The notes: generated by a model not told the origin, from the sequence alone. A DNA stretch of 64,000 nucleotides from Peribacillus sp. Bi96 (GCF_918698115.1 NZ_CAKKLV010000013.1:1-64000), one strand, 5' to 3'; positions 45,027-55,121 are shown, counted from the stretch's first letter. A program made the numbers and translations.

Positions 45027-45547
45027 GCACTCCTTTTTTCAGGAAATATATTTTTTATGTAATTATTTTACCATATTATAACACAAGAAGAGTGGATGAA
45101 TATGTAAGTTTTGTGAAAAACATGCCGCATAGTGAAGTAACGAAACGTCTTAAGGTGTTAACTAAGATCAAATGACTTAAGGAATACGAGTATGATAATC
45201 AATGTGCAGAATGCAGCGAATAAAAAGGCCAATAAGAATATTTAGCTTGTATATTACTTTCTTTAAAGCCTTTTTATGATCATGAGAAATGGTGTCGAAT
45301 TTCTCTAATTTCAATCGTTAGAAAAAAGAGTGGATATCCTAAGGGAAATGAAGGTTATTTGCAAATTTTTAGGATAAGTTATATATAACGATCTTATATT
45401 AATTATTATTTCCAAAAAACAAACATTTTTAATGAGTAAAATCCTAAAAAGTATGGTATACTTAACTTTGATTATTTACCAATTATGTGATATAATTTTT
45501 TATTGCGTGAAAAGACGAAAAAATATATATAAAATAGGAGTGTTACC
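45027..45547. other. Intergenic region with yugI promoter
   Basis: About 520 bases with no gene. TTGATT (45468-45473), 17-bp spacer and TATAAT (45491-45496) form the yugI promoter. AAAAAGGC (45224) can pair with GCCTTTTT (45270) across a roughly 40-nt AT-rich loop. This is a possible weak terminator with no obvious parent gene. Confidence 0.55.
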
Positions 45548-45952
45548 ATGTCTGAAAAATTCGAAATTGGTGCGGTAGTTACTGGTAAAGTAACTGGTAT
45601 TCAACCATACGGTGCTTTTGTTGCTTTAGATGATTCAACTCAAGGTTTAGTTCATATTTCTGAAATTACTCACGGATTCGTTAAAGATATCAACGAACAT
45701 TTAAAAGTGGGCGATGAAGTAAAAGTTAAAGTTCTTTCCATCGATTCAGCTGCTGGAAAAATCGGCTTATCGATTCGTGCTACAGAAGAAGCTCCTGAGC
45801 GTACTGAAGCTCCGAAAAAAGCTCCGAAAAAACGCCAAGCATCTGTTAAAGCAACATCTCACATCGAATCTACTGAAGGTTTCAACACATTGAAAGACAA
45901 ACTTCAAGAGTGGATTGAACAATCTCAACGCGAAGACTTAATCAAAAAATAA
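45548..45952 (+). CDS. yugI: S1-domain RNA-binding general stress protein (YugI/GSP13)
   Basis: A 134-residue protein with one S1 domain (residues 5-78): FEIGAVVTGKVTGIQPYGAFVALDDSTQGLVHISEITHGFV and VKVLSIDSAAGKIGLSIRA. A basic linker (APKKAPKKRQASVKATSH) and an acidic C-terminal helix follow. It binds RNA and associates with ribosomes in B. subtilis. Codon choice is strongly biased (highly expressed type); consensus promoter and RBS AGGAG. Confidence 0.93.
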   Translation: MSEKFEIGAVVTGKVTGIQPYGAFVALDDSTQGLVHISEITHGFVKDINEHLKVGDEVKVKVLSIDSAAGKIGLSIRATEEAPERTEAPKKAPKKRQASVKATSHIESTEGFNTLKDKLQEWIEQSQREDLIKK

Positions 45953-45958
45953 TTTTGT

Positions 45959-45992
45959 AAACCGGCAAATTTGATTTGTCGGTTTTTTTTTG
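45959..45992 (+). terminator. Terminator after yugI
   Basis: ACCGGCAAAT/ATTTGTCGGT stem with one G-T pair followed by TTTTTTT. Confidence 0.88.
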
Positions 45993-46079
45993 TCCATTTT
46001 AGTTCATGGCTGTCTTGTAATAATGAGACAGAGTTACCTCTACCTATCGCGTATTGGCAGGCGGGGCATAGGAATATAA

Positions 46080-46117
46080 TAAAGCCGGTCATGTAACCCA
46101 TGGTCCGGCTTTATTAT
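46080..46117. terminator. Terminator of yuzA
   Basis: AATAAAGCCGG/CCGGCTTTATT-type stem (46077-46087 with 46105-46114), nearly symmetric, followed by TTATATT on the minus strand. Confidence 0.75.
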
Positions 46118-46153
46118 ATAGGTCATAAACAATGTCCCATGAACTTAAGATTT

Positions 46154-46387
46154 TTAACGAGTCGGTCTGGTTTCAGGCTCTCTAGAAATTTCAGGACTAG
46201 GTTTGAAGAGAAGTCCAAGATTAACAAGACCGGCAATTCCAACCAATCCATAAATGATCCGTGCCAAAGTAGCATCTTGTCCACCGAAAATAGAGGCGAC
46301 TAAGTCAAATTGGAAAAATCCAATTAATCCCCAATTTATTGCTCCGATTATTGTAAGTACAAGTGCAGTTCTTTGTATTCCACTCAT
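46154..46387 (-). CDS. yuzA: YuzA, DUF378 membrane protein
   Basis: A 77-residue protein with two transmembrane helices: ALVLTIIGAINWGLIGFFQFDLVASIFGG and RIIYGLVGIAGLVNLGLL, the DUF378 pattern with GAINWGL. RBS AAAGGAGGATGT. Function unknown. Confidence 0.88.
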   Translation of the reverse strand: MSGIQRTALVLTIIGAINWGLIGFFQFDLVASIFGGQDATLARIIYGLVGIAGLVNLGLLFKPSPEISREPETRPTR

Positions 46388-46596
46388 TGTACATCCTCCT
46401 TTTAAAATAGGTTAGTTCATTACTTATCATGCTTTTTCATCATGTAAATATACATCCTTACAAAAGTACCGGACGGATATTTTGTATTTACCTGGAACAT
46501 TGGTCATAATGAAGAAAAGTAAAAACATTCATGGACAAAGTGGACGCAATATAGTCGCGAAAGTGGTCTATGTGAGATAAAAAGGAGAGATATCCA

Positions 46597-47760
46597 TTGG
46601 AGAATTTCACTTATAAAAATCCTACTAAAGTAATTTTCGGGAAAGGTCAGCTTGAAAGCTTAAAATCGGAAATACCCTCTTACGGTAATAAAGTTTTGCT
46701 TGTATACGGTGGAGGAAGCATTAAGAAAAATGGCTTATATGAAAAAGTTATCAATGCCTTGAAAGAGATTGATGCAGAGGTATACGAACTTTCCGGAGTT
46801 GAACCGAATCCACGCATCTCAACGGTCCGAAAAGGTGTGGATATTTGTAAAGAACATCGTATCGATTTTGTACTTGCTGTTGGCGGTGGAAGCGTTATAG
46901 ACGCTACAAAGGCCATTGTTGCAGGTGCTAAATATGAGGGGGACCCATGGGATCTCGTCATTAAAAAGGCACCAGTCGAAGAAGCCCTTCCATTTGGAAC
47001 GGTACTGACGTTAGCTGCAACGGGCTCTGAAGCAAATTCAGGCTCTGTCATAACAAACTGGGAAACGAAAGAGAAATATGGATGGGGAAGTCCATTGGTA
47101 TTTCCTCAATTCTCGATTTTGGATCCTGAAAATACTTTTTCGGTTCCAAAAGATCAAACGGTATACGGAATGGTTGATATGATGTCACATGTGTTCGAAA
47201 CGTACTTCCATCCGGAAACGCATGCACCTCTTCAGGACCGTTTTTGTGAATCGCTGTTATTGACCGTTATTGAAGCGGCTCCTAAATTATTGGAAGAACT
47301 TGAGGATTATGAGCATCGTGCCACTATCTTATACGCGGGAAATCTAGCCTTGAATGGTTCACTTGGGGTTGGTTACAGTGGTGATTGGGCAACTCATAAC
47401 ATTGAGCACGCCGTTTCAGCGGTTTATGATATCCCTCACGCCGGCGGATTGGCGATCTTATTCCCGAATTGGATGAAACATGTGCTCCATGAAAATGTCA
47501 CACGTTTTAAACAAGTTGCAGTCCGCGTGTTCCATGTCGATCCTGAAGGTAAAACGGATGAGGAAGCGGCATTAGAGGGCATTGAACGACTTCGGGCATT
47601 TTGGAGCAGCTTAGGGGCTCCGACCAATCTCTCGGATTATGGCATCGATGACTCACAGTTGGAAGTCATGGCTGATAAAGCGATGAGCAGAGGGGAATTT
47701 GGACGATTCAAAATCCTGAACCGCGAAGATGTCCTAGCCATTTTAAGGGCTTCATTATAA
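46597..47760 (+). CDS. yugJ: Iron-containing NADH-dependent alcohol (butanol-type) dehydrogenase
   Basis: A 387-residue group III alcohol dehydrogenase starting at TTG behind [46 protein letters not shown] (NAD-binding GGGS), [10 protein letters not shown]-type [17 protein letters not shown], then [11 protein letters not shown] and [21 protein letters not shown] with the metal His residues. Related to B. subtilis YugJ/YugK; which paralogue it represents is not certain. It reduces aldehydes to alcohols with NADH. A hairpin CTCCCGCCT/AGGTGGGAG at 47780-47803 follows. Confidence 0.88.
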   Translation: MENFTYKNPTKVIFGKGQLESLKSEIPSYGNKVLLVYGGGSIKKNGLYEKVINALKEIDAEVYELSGVEPNPRISTVRKGVDICKEHRIDFVLAVGGGSVIDATKAIVAGAKYEGDPWDLVIKKAPVEEALPFGTVLTLAATGSEANSGSVITNWETKEKYGWGSPLVFPQFSILDPENTFSVPKDQTVYGMVDMMSHVFETYFHPETHAPLQDRFCESLLLTVIEAAPKLLEELEDYEHRATILYAGNLALNGSLGVGYSGDWATHNIEHAVSAVYDIPHAGGLAILFPNWMKHVLHENVTRFKQVAVRVFHVDPEGKTDEEAALEGIERLRAFWSSLGAPTNLSDYGIDDSQLEVMADKAMSRGEFGRFKILNREDVLAILRASL

Positions 47761-47908
47761 TTCAGTGAAATGTTGCAGATCTCCCGCCTTGGCAGGTGGG
47801 AGAGTACTTTGAAAGGCATAATCCGTTTTTTTACTTTATGTTTTCTTGATTATGAGAATTACATCAGATAAAGTGAAAGGGAAAGTTAAAATTCGAGGAG
47901 GAATTGGA

Positions 47909-49255
47909 ATGTCCCATATACGTTTCGATTATTCAAAAGCCCTGCCGTTTTTCGGGGAGCATGAAATAACTTATTTACAGGATGCTGTAAAAGTGGCACA
48001 CCATTCTCTGCATGAACAGACAGGGGCAGGCAATGAATATCTTGGCTGGATTGATTTACCCGCCAATTATGATAAAGAAGAGTTCTCGCGAATCAAAAAA
48101 GCGGCAGCAAAAATAAAAGAAGATTCTGATGTGTTATTGGTTATCGGAATCGGTGGATCATACTTGGGAGCACGTGCGGCAGTTGAGATGCTTCAACATA
48201 GTTTTTATAACATTTTGCCTTCGGACAAAAGGAATACACCGCAGATTCTTTTTGTAGGTAACAATATAAGCTCTACATATATGCAAGACGTAATGGACCT
48301 ATTGGAAAATAGGGATTTCTCAATCAATGTTATTTCTAAATCGGGTACAACCACTGAACCTGCACTAGCCTTCAGGATTTTCCGGAAACTGCTGGAACAA
48401 AAATATGGAGTGGAAGAAGCTAAAAGCCGTATTTATGCGACCACTGATAAAGAAAAGGGCGCATTAAAAACGGTGGCAACGGAGGAAGGCTTCCAAACTT
48501 TCGTAATCCCTGATGATGTTGGCGGACGTTATTCGGTTTTAACAGCCGTTGGGTTGCTTCCGATTGCGGTCAGCGGGGCGGATATTGATCAAATCATGGA
48601 GGGAGCTGAGCGTGCCAGGGTGGACTTCAGTTCTTCCGAGCTTGCTGATAATCAGGCCTACCAATATGCTGCGGTTCGTAATGTCCTATACAATAAAGGG
48701 AAAACCATTGAAATGCTGATAAACTATGAGCCTGGACTTCAATACTTCTCTGAGTGGTGGAAACAATTATTCGGAGAAAGTGAAGGAAAGGATCAAAAAG
48801 GGATTTTCCCTTCATCAGCTAACTTTTCAACTGATCTGCATTCATTAGGGCAGTATGTTCAGGAAGGTCGGCGTGACCTTTTTGAAACAGTCATCAAAGT
48901 GGAAAAGGCGCGTCATGAATTATTAATTGAAGAAGCGGATAATGACTTGGATGGTCTGAATTATCTTTCAGGGGAAACCGTGCAATTCGTCAATAATAAA
49001 GCATTCGAGGGTACGCTTTTAGCCCATACGGACGGTGGCGTTCCAAACCTGATCGTAACGGTTCCACAGCTTGATGCATATACTTTTGGCTATCTTGTGT
49101 ATTTCTTCGAAAAAGCTTGTGCAATGAGCGGTTACCTATTAGGTGTCAATCCGTTTGATCAGCCTGGAGTGGAAGCGTATAAAGTGAACATGTTTGCGCT
49201 TTTAGGCAAGCCGGGTTATGAAGAGAAAAAAGCGGAGCTAGAGCAGCGCTTATAA
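47909..49255 (+). CDS. pgi: Glucose-6-phosphate isomerase
   Basis: A 448-residue glycolytic enzyme: [39 protein letters not shown] (phosphate loop SKSGTT), [18 protein letters not shown], catalytic Glu in [11 protein letters not shown] and the His of [12 protein letters not shown]-type segment. ATG at 47909 ([10 protein letters not shown]) follows GAGGAGGAATTGG; the frame begins 21 codons earlier without an RBS. Converts glucose-6-phosphate to fructose-6-phosphate. Place matches B. subtilis. Confidence 0.96.
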   Translation: MSHIRFDYSKALPFFGEHEITYLQDAVKVAHHSLHEQTGAGNEYLGWIDLPANYDKEEFSRIKKAAAKIKEDSDVLLVIGIGGSYLGARAAVEMLQHSFYNILPSDKRNTPQILFVGNNISSTYMQDVMDLLENRDFSINVISKSGTTTEPALAFRIFRKLLEQKYGVEEAKSRIYATTDKEKGALKTVATEEGFQTFVIPDDVGGRYSVLTAVGLLPIAVSGADIDQIMEGAERARVDFSSSELADNQAYQYAAVRNVLYNKGKTIEMLINYEPGLQYFSEWWKQLFGESEGKDQKGIFPSSANFSTDLHSLGQYVQEGRRDLFETVIKVEKARHELLIEEADNDLDGLNYLSGETVQFVNNKAFEGTLLAHTDGGVPNLIVTVPQLDAYTFGYLVYFFEKACAMSGYLLGVNPFDQPGVEAYKVNMFALLGKPGYEEKKAELEQRL

Positions 49256-49257
49256 TA

Positions 49258-49310
49258 AAAAAGGTATCAAGCAGATGTAATATACATCCAGCTTGGTACC
49301 TTTTTTTTGA
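49258..49310 (+). terminator. Terminator after pgi
   Basis: AAGGTATCAAGC/GCTTGGTACCTT (one G-T) with an inner TGTA/TACA stem, then TTTTTTTT. Confidence 0.88.
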
Positions 49311-49637
49311 ACTTGCAAATTCTGCTCAAAAATGGTTCGGCAGTAGCATCAAGAGGTTAGGGAGACTGAGAGCGCGGCTCCAGTCCGATATAATTGGGTG
49401 AAACAGCTAAAGAAAAGCTGCAGGCGAACCAGCGGTTGCAACAGGAAATGCGCTAAATCGAGATGAGAGATCCAGCCATTGCAATTGGAGAAGTCGGGTG
49501 AAGCAACCAAGGTGAAAAGAGCTTGGAAATTATTGAGGAGGCTCGATCCCCTTTATGCTAAGTATAGGGTCAATCCAGGTTTTTTTAATGACCTTTTGGT
49601 TATGCTAATAGAAAATTAGCGAAAGAGGTTTTTTACA
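49311..49637. other. Intergenic region pgi-yugN with an internally duplicated purine-rich segment
   Basis: No standard gene. Two similar segments (about 49362-49420 and 49460-49528) share GAGA.TGAGAG, CCAG, AATTG, GGGTGAA-CA-C-AA-G and AAAAG-GCT in the same order. On the minus strand 66 codons are open (stop at 49349-49351) without ATG or RBS. It could be a dispersed repeat, a structured RNA or a relic. The yugN RBS GAAAGAGG is at 49621. Confidence 0.45.
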
Positions 49638-50042
49638 ATGATTAAAGTTTCTTCTGAGTTGGAAGGGAAAACATTCGGGCTGTTCGATCTGGAAACGAAG
49701 TTAAAACCGGAAGGCTATGTGATCGGCGGAGGCTGGGATTATGATCACGGGTCTTTTGATTATAAAATGGATGACAGTGATGGATACCAGTTCTTACGTG
49801 TTCCTTTCAAGGCTGTTGATGGTTCACTCGATAAGGATGGGGTAATGGTGGAACTTTTACAACCGTTTTTGTTATCTCATAAATACGAGGATGGTGTTGA
49901 CGATGAAGGGAATATCGGTAACCTCTCTGCTTCCTTCAATCAGTTTGCTGAACCGGAAGACCCGGATGCTGAATTTCCTGAAAACTATATCTCTTATGGA
50001 AAATCGCTTGTCCGTGATTTGGAAAAGCTTTTATTACATTAA
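49638..50042 (+). CDS. yugN: YugN-like family protein
   Basis: A 134-residue acidic soluble protein: GGGWDYDHGSFDYKMDDSDGYQFLRVPFKAVDG and LLQPFLLSHKYEDGVDDEGN are typical of YugN. Unknown function. Its stop codon overlaps the stop of convergent yugO by 4 bases, with no terminator between. Confidence 0.85.
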   Translation: MIKVSSELEGKTFGLFDLETKLKPEGYVIGGGWDYDHGSFDYKMDDSDGYQFLRVPFKAVDGSLDKDGVMVELLQPFLLSHKYEDGVDDEGNIGNLSASFNQFAEPEDPDAEFPENYISYGKSLVRDLEKLLLH

Positions 50043-51031
50043 TCTTCAATGATTAGTAGGGTATCATTAAGATGTATGATTACATCAAGAGGGGGCTTGA
50101 TGACTGTCCTGCCTCCTGAAATGATACCGACCAATATCATGTTCTTGTCAATTAGCTTTACGCTCAACTGTTTGAAGGTTAATTCTGCCCATTCCATCTG
50201 AAGGGGCAGCTCTTTGACGTTCAATCCATGCCTTTCATTTTGCCCATCGGCATCCCAAAGAATCCCTTTAGATAAGCGATCCTGCATATAGTTACTTGCG
50301 AATTTATTCGTTTCGACGATCCCGTCCGCTCCAGCCCGTAAAGCGTTTCCCTTTTGTTCATACGTCAAAATCTCCACAAGACAATAAACGCTCGGATTCA
50401 TGCCTTTGACAGCCAGTAACGTTAATATCGAGAACATATCCGTTTGCAGCTCGTCTTGCTTGAGGTCCGCTGTGATAAGGACACGTATGGCTTGTTTGAT
50501 ATTAGCTTTTTGCAAAACGGGATCCAAAGTAGCTTTTCCTTGAACGAAGTGGATATTCGTTCTTGGAAGCGGGTGCTTTTGCAGCGTATCATCTATAAGA
50601 ACAATGGATTGATGATGTTTAAGGTCATGGATGTTTTGGATGATTCTCTTGGAGCGTTCATTCCAGCCCACTATGATAATATGACCGCCGCCACTGAATT
50701 CTTTTTTTCCCGTTAAAAATTGCTGTTCGGTGGAAATGGACATTTTAGCAATATACGCAAAATAAGAGGTGACCAGACCCGCACCTGACAATATGAGGAT
50801 GATCCCAATGACTTTACCAAGATTGGTCACTGGCGTGTAATCTCCGTAACCTACCGTTGACATCGTCACGATTGCCCACCAGATGCCATCAAGTAAGGTG
50901 GGAAATCTCTTTGGCTCCACAAGGTGAATCACAATCCCGAATGAGAGCAAAAATAACGCGATGATGGAAAGCAATCTAATGATACGCGGAATTCTAGGAA
51001 AGGCGCTATTGAATGGACTGATTCGAATCAT
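50039..51031 (-). CDS. yugO: YugO-type potassium channel with RCK (TrkA-N) domain
   Basis: A 330-residue protein. Two transmembrane helices flank the pore loop (SIIALFLLSFGIVIHLV, GIWWAIVTMSTVGYGDYTPV, GLVTSYFAYIA) with the K+ filter TVGYGD. The cytoplasmic RCK domain begins HIIIVGWNERSKRIIQNI, an NAD-type Rossmann motif. In B. subtilis YugO with MstX mediates K+ signalling in biofilms; no mstX-like gene lies upstream here. RBS AAGGGGTG. Confidence 0.9.
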   Translation of the reverse strand: MIRISPFNSAFPRIPRIIRLLSIIALFLLSFGIVIHLVEPKRFPTLLDGIWWAIVTMSTVGYGDYTPVTNLGKVIGIILILSGAGLVTSYFAYIAKMSISTEQQFLTGKKEFSGGGHIIIVGWNERSKRIIQNIHDLKHHQSIVLIDDTLQKHPLPRTNIHFVQGKATLDPVLQKANIKQAIRVLITADLKQDELQTDMFSILTLLAVKGMNPSVYCLVEILTYEQKGNALRAGADGIVETNKFASNYMQDRLSKGILWDADGQNERHGLNVKELPLQMEWAELTFKQLSVKLIDKNMILVGIISGGRTVIKPPLDVIIHLNDTLLIIED

Positions 51032-51165
51032 GTTTTCACACCCCTTAAGCTGTTCCTTTTAGTATGGTCAAAAAAAGCTTTGCTCATAAGGTGAAGGCGG
51101 AAAACTTTAAGTTATGAATTCCGGCAAATTAACTGGAAAACTGCAACTAGAATACGGGAAAATGA

Positions 51166-51203
51166 CAAAAGCCCTCCGGAAAACGCCGGAAGGCTTTTGT
51201 GGT
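51166..51203. terminator. Terminator downstream of the spore glycosidase gene
   Basis: AAAAGCCCTCCGG pairs with CCGGAAGGCTTTT (one bulge); placed about 100 bases past the stop of the minus-strand glycosidase. Confidence 0.7.
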
Positions 51204-51304
51204 TGAGTCACGTATCCTGAACCTGGACTTCATGCTCGTTGATGGATTATATGCCCGTTTACGCTTTGGCATTCCAAGAAATTGAGGATAGGCTCATTCT
51301 GGCC

Positions 51305-52591
51305 TCAAACCCTTCTGCGTACGTTAAAGTTATCGCTGATGAGCAGCCAGTTTTGCGGGAAGGATAGGCCGAGTTTCCAATAACTCATCCCTCTCAAATT
51401 CAGTTCTTTAAGTAAATCGAATTTTGCCTGAATCGATCTGGCATCTTCAAACCATACCTCATGCTGCTTATCTTCAATATCTGTATATCTGAAATGTGGG
51501 GCCTGGGCGGTTTCATCATACTCGATGGCTACATTATTGGCCGCCGCAATTTGGATGGCCTGCTGAGGGCTTACAGCCTTGGCTGTGGATCCCTGAACAA
51601 AAGGCAGGGTCCAATTATAGCCGTAAAGGTTTTGACCCATCAGGATTTTGTTGGCGGGAATATCGGTGATGGCATATTCGAGTACATCGCGAACAGGTCC
51701 AATTGGAGACACTGCCATTGCCGGTCCGCCGCTAAATCCCCATTCGTAAGTCATGATGATAACAAAGTCGACGATTTCACCATGTGCCTTATAGTCATGT
51801 GCCTCATACCAGCGTCCTTTTTGTTCCGCACTTGTTTTCGGGGCAAGTGCCGTTGAAATGAACCATCCTTCTTTCTTGAATCGCTCCTTGGCTTTTCGGA
51901 GAAATTGATTATAGGCTTCTTTATCTGCCGGCCGCAAAAACTCAAAGTCAAAGTGGATATCCCTGAAACCGTATTTCTTGGCGGTTGCAACGATGTTGTT
52001 CAGGAATTTATTTTGAACGGAAGTATTCGTTAAGATGATTCGTCCGAGCTCATCGCTGAATTGGTCATTTTCCTGATTCGTGATCACCATCATTAAGACA
52101 TTTTTGTTTTCCCTGGCGATGGCAGGGAAATCATCGAGCAAGGGCTCTTTTAAGGAGCCGTCACGAAGCACCTGGAAGCTGAATGGAGCTAAGTAGGTTA
52201 AATAGGGCGCAGCCTCTCTTGTGGCCGTCACAAGGGCAGGTGCAACGGTCGTACCCCTCGGCTCGACATAGCCGTTGAATTCGGCGGTCCTTTTCTTACG
52301 TGCCGGAACATAGAGACGATATCCCACGGATAAGGACTGATTTTCGGAAATTCCGTTTATTTTTGCCAATTCTTGAAAAGGGACATTAACCTTTTGGGAA
52401 ATGGAATAAAGACTATCACCCGGTTGAACGAAATAATAGCTTCCGACAATTGGAATGACAAGGGCCTGCCCCGAAACAAGATTATTTGGGTTAGGAATCT
52501 TATTTGTTTCCACGAGCCGATCGACGGTTACGCTGTACGTCTGGGCGATGCCAAATAACGTCTGGCCTGGCCTAACCACATGTATTTGCAA
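51305..52591 (-). CDS. LysM-GH18 spore cortex-lytic glycosidase (YaaH/SleL type)
   Basis: A 428-residue protein. Two N-terminal LysM repeats (2-48, VRPGQTLFGIAQTYSVTVDRLVETN; 52-97, VQPGDSLYSISQKVNVPFQELAKIN) are followed by a GH18 domain (about 108-415). DIHFDFEFL matches the DxxDxDxE motif with catalytic Glu. It also has MTYEWGFSGGPAMAVSPI and a C-terminal YWKLGLSFPQ. No signal peptide, as expected for YaaH/SleL, which is placed in the spore coat/cortex by LysM and cleaves cortex muramic-delta-lactam glycans. RBS GGAGGG. Confidence 0.9.
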   Translation of the reverse strand: MQIHVVRPGQTLFGIAQTYSVTVDRLVETNKIPNPNNLVSGQALVIPIVGSYYFVQPGDSLYSISQKVNVPFQELAKINGISENQSLSVGYRLYVPARKKRTAEFNGYVEPRGTTVAPALVTATREAAPYLTYLAPFSFQVLRDGSLKEPLLDDFPAIARENKNVLMMVITNQENDQFSDELGRIILTNTSVQNKFLNNIVATAKKYGFRDIHFDFEFLRPADKEAYNQFLRKAKERFKKEGWFISTALAPKTSAEQKGRWYEAHDYKAHGEIVDFVIIMTYEWGFSGGPAMAVSPIGPVRDVLEYAITDIPANKILMGQNLYGYNWTLPFVQGSTAKAVSPQQAIQIAAANNVAIEYDETAQAPHFRYTDIEDKQHEVWFEDARSIQAKFDLLKELNLRGMSYWKLGLSFPQNWLLISDNFNVRRRV

Positions 52592-52758
52592 TTATTTTCC
52601 CTCCTACTGAAAGTTTCCTAACAGTTTATGAGCATAAAAAGAAATTCATGATAAAGAGCTTTGGATTGAAGGAATAGAAAAGAAAAAATAATTCAATAAA
52701 TTGGCAATAATAATTTAAGCCTAAAATGCTAATTAATATTAGTAGGAGGTGAAAACAA

Positions 52759-52962
52759 ATGGCAAACAACAATAACAGCAATCAACTAGTAGTAGCTGGT
52801 GCAGAGCAAGCTCTACAACAAATGAAGAATGAAATCGCTAGTGAATTTGGTGTAAACCTAGGTGCTGACACTACTTCTCGCGCTAACGGATCTGTTGGTG
52901 GGGAAATCACAAAACGTTTAGTACAAATGGCTGAGCAACAATTAGGCGGATATGCTCGTTAA
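52759..52962 (+). CDS. Alpha/beta-type small acid-soluble spore protein
   Basis: 67 residues. [25 protein letters not shown] holds the GPR protease site (E/IASE), and [18 protein letters not shown] is the second conserved DNA-binding segment. It coats and protects spore DNA in the forespore and is degraded during germination. Biased, highly expressed codon use; RBS AGGAGGTG. Expected to be SigG-dependent, but I could not place the promoter. Confidence 0.95.
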   Translation: MANNNNSNQLVVAGAEQALQQMKNEIASEFGVNLGADTTSRANGSVGGEITKRLVQMAEQQLGGYAR

Positions 52963-52985
52963 TTAACTGAATAAAAATGGATTAG

Positions 52986-53016
52986 AAAGAGAAGGAGCAT
53001 CGCTCCTTCTCTTTCG
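52986..53016 (+). terminator. Terminator after the SASP gene
   Basis: AAAGAGAAGGAGC/GCTCCTTCTCTTT with a 3-nt loop; near-symmetric and also usable for the convergent glycerophosphodiesterase gene. Confidence 0.88.
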
Positions 53017-53022
53017 CATTGT

Positions 53023-53775
53023 TCAGCTAGTTGCCTTCCAAGCCTTTAAAATTTTGATTGCCTTTTCAGGGAAGTCTGTCATGATAACGTCCACATCCAT
53101 CTTAGCGAGCTTGATGATGTCCGTTTCATCATTGGCGACCCAAGGCCGGATTTTGTATCCAAGTTTTTTTGCCGCTTCAGCTATGGCTTCAGTGAGGCTA
53201 TTTTTATCAGGATGAAATCCGGATTCCATTTTTTTACTTAATATTTCTTCGAAGTTATCAGGAAGCCCCTCGAACAATAAAGCGCGTTCAAGTTCTGGAG
53301 CAAGCACCTTCGCTTTTTCAATCGAATCATGGTTGAAGGAGGAAAGGACCACCCGGCTTTCCATTCGATATTGACGAATTGCATCTATAATCTTCTGTTC
53401 GATTCCTTCGTAAGCGAGTTTATCCGTTTTTATTTCGATATTCATCAAAAGTGCATTACCCCTGGCCCAGTCGAAAACATCCGTTAAAAAAGGGATCGGC
53501 TCTCCAAGGAATTTCTTGGAGAATTTACCCCCGGCATCCGCTGTTTTCAGCATTTGTGCCGAATGATCTTTTACGTACCCTGTAAGTGAGGTCGTTCGAT
53601 CAAGTGTTTCATCATGAATTATGACCAACTCCCCATCAGAACTAAGATGGACATCGAACTCGATTCCCTCTGCACCGATTTCTGCAGCCTTTTGAAAGGC
53701 GGCCATGGTATTTTCAGGGTGAGTTCCTTTGGACCCTCTATGGGCGAAAATTTTTATGCTTTGCAAATTCATCAC
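53023..53775 (-). CDS. Cytoplasmic glycerophosphodiester phosphodiesterase
   Basis: A 250-residue GDPD-family TIM barrel: IFAHRGSKGTHPENTMAAF (HRG and E-N-T), IEFDVHLSSDGELVIIHDETLDRTT (metal Glu/Asp and general-acid His), MNIEIKTD and the final VDVIMTDFPEKAIK. No signal peptide, similar to B. subtilis YqiK. It hydrolyses glycerophosphodiesters to glycerol-3-phosphate and an alcohol. RBS AAGGGGAAG. Confidence 0.92.
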   Translation of the reverse strand: MMNLQSIKIFAHRGSKGTHPENTMAAFQKAAEIGAEGIEFDVHLSSDGELVIIHDETLDRTTSLTGYVKDHSAQMLKTADAGGKFSKKFLGEPIPFLTDVFDWARGNALLMNIEIKTDKLAYEGIEQKIIDAIRQYRMESRVVLSSFNHDSIEKAKVLAPELERALLFEGLPDNFEEILSKKMESGFHPDKNSLTEAIAEAAKKLGYKIRPWVANDETDIIKLAKMDVDVIMTDFPEKAIKILKAWKATS

Positions 53776-53918
53776 TTCCCCTTTAAACTTTATCTAGAAC
53801 CTATCATACATATACCCTTAAAATGTTTTAGCTATGTTTAATAGACAATGATTTAAACAACGAGTACAATACTAATGGTATTTCCATAAATAGGTGTTCG
53901 AATTATGAGGTGAAAATA

Positions 53919-54746
53919 ATGAATATGTGGGAAATTTTTGTTGCGGTTGTCCTTGGGCTTGTTGAAGGATTAACTGAATTTGCTCCAGTATCGTCCACTG
54001 GGCATATGATTATCGTCGATGATTTATGGCTGAAGTCGAGCGAGCTTTACGGGAGTGAAGTGGCCAATGCGTTCAAGGTGGTCATCCAGCTTGGTTCGAT
54101 ACTGGCTGTAGTCGTGCTCTTCTGGGGGCGGTTTATGGACTTGCTTGGATTAAGAAGATTGAAGGACACATCTGCTGTGAAGGGCAAAAAGCTAAACCTA
54201 TTGCAGATCATCGTCGGTTTGTTACCGGCTGCCGTTTTAGGTTTATTGTTCGAAGATTACATCGATGAAAATTTATTTACGATGAAGACGGTTATCGTCG
54301 GATTGTTCCTGGGCGCGTTATTGATGATTGCTGCGGATAAATTCCGTCCAAGGTTGACTGCTGAAACGGTTGACCAAATCACATATAAACAAGCCCTTGG
54401 AGTTGGGTTAATTCAATGTTTATCATTATGGCCTGGATTTTCCCGTTCAGGTTCAACGATTTCCGGCGGTGTGCTTTTAGGGATGAGCTATCGGGCTGCT
54501 TCCGATTTCACGTTCATCATGGCAGTGCCGATCATGGCAGGCGCCAGTCTGTTGAAAATCGTGAAATATTGGGAATTCTTCACACCTGATGTTTTGCCAT
54601 TTTTTATCGCTGGTTTCATCAGTGCATTTATCTTTGCTTTATTCTGCATTCGCTTTTTCTTGAAATTAATCAATAAAGTTAAATTGACTCCATTTGCCAT
54701 CTATCGGATTGTCTTGGCAGTTGTGCTTCTATTCATTATTTGGTAA
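53919..54746 (+). CDS. uppP: Undecaprenyl-diphosphatase UppP (BacA)
   Basis: A 275-residue membrane enzyme with about eight helices. LGLVEGLTEFAPVSSTGHMIIVDDL (EGxTEFxPxSSTGH) and QCLSLWPGFSRSGSTISGG (PGxSRSG) are the two catalytic motifs with Glu, Ser, His and Arg. It recycles C55-PP to C55-P for wall synthesis; higher dosage gives bacitracin resistance in this family. ATG at 53919 follows ATGAGGTG. Confidence 0.95.
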   Translation: MNMWEIFVAVVLGLVEGLTEFAPVSSTGHMIIVDDLWLKSSELYGSEVANAFKVVIQLGSILAVVVLFWGRFMDLLGLRRLKDTSAVKGKKLNLLQIIVGLLPAAVLGLLFEDYIDENLFTMKTVIVGLFLGALLMIAADKFRPRLTAETVDQITYKQALGVGLIQCLSLWPGFSRSGSTISGGVLLGMSYRAASDFTFIMAVPIMAGASLLKIVKYWEFFTPDVLPFFIAGFISAFIFALFCIRFFLKLINKVKLTPFAIYRIVLAVVLLFIIW

Positions 54747-54773
54747 TACGAACCGAAGCATGAAAGAGGAGTG

Positions 54774-54808
54774 AAACCACCCTGTTTATATGGGGTGGTT
54801 TTTTTATG
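54774..54808 (+). terminator. Terminator after uppP
   Basis: AAACCACCC/GGGTGGTTT stem followed by TTTTT. Confidence 0.9.
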
Positions 54809-55121
54809 CCCGAAAAATATGCAGAGAATTACCGAAATGATATAACGAATGATTTTTATGTTTAGAGATTTTTAATTCGTTATTTTTGATAAAAAAATAG
54901 AATAATCTTTTGTATTGAAAAAAATATTCGGTTTTAAGTGCAGTTCCAGGCATAATTAGTAAAAAAAATATAAATGTAATATAGTCCCCTGAGCACAGTA
55001 ATACCAATGGGTCTTGTTATTTACAAGAAGATTCTGACTATTACATAAACTATTCTTGGATAATTTTCATGATATAATTTTAGTATAAAATAAGTACATG
55101 TGTACACCTGGGGAGGACGTC

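Noticed and set aside
49362-49530. Tandem glycine or c-di-AMP riboswitch before yugN
   Set aside because: The duplication resembled a tandem aptamer, but signature sequences of these classes are missing.
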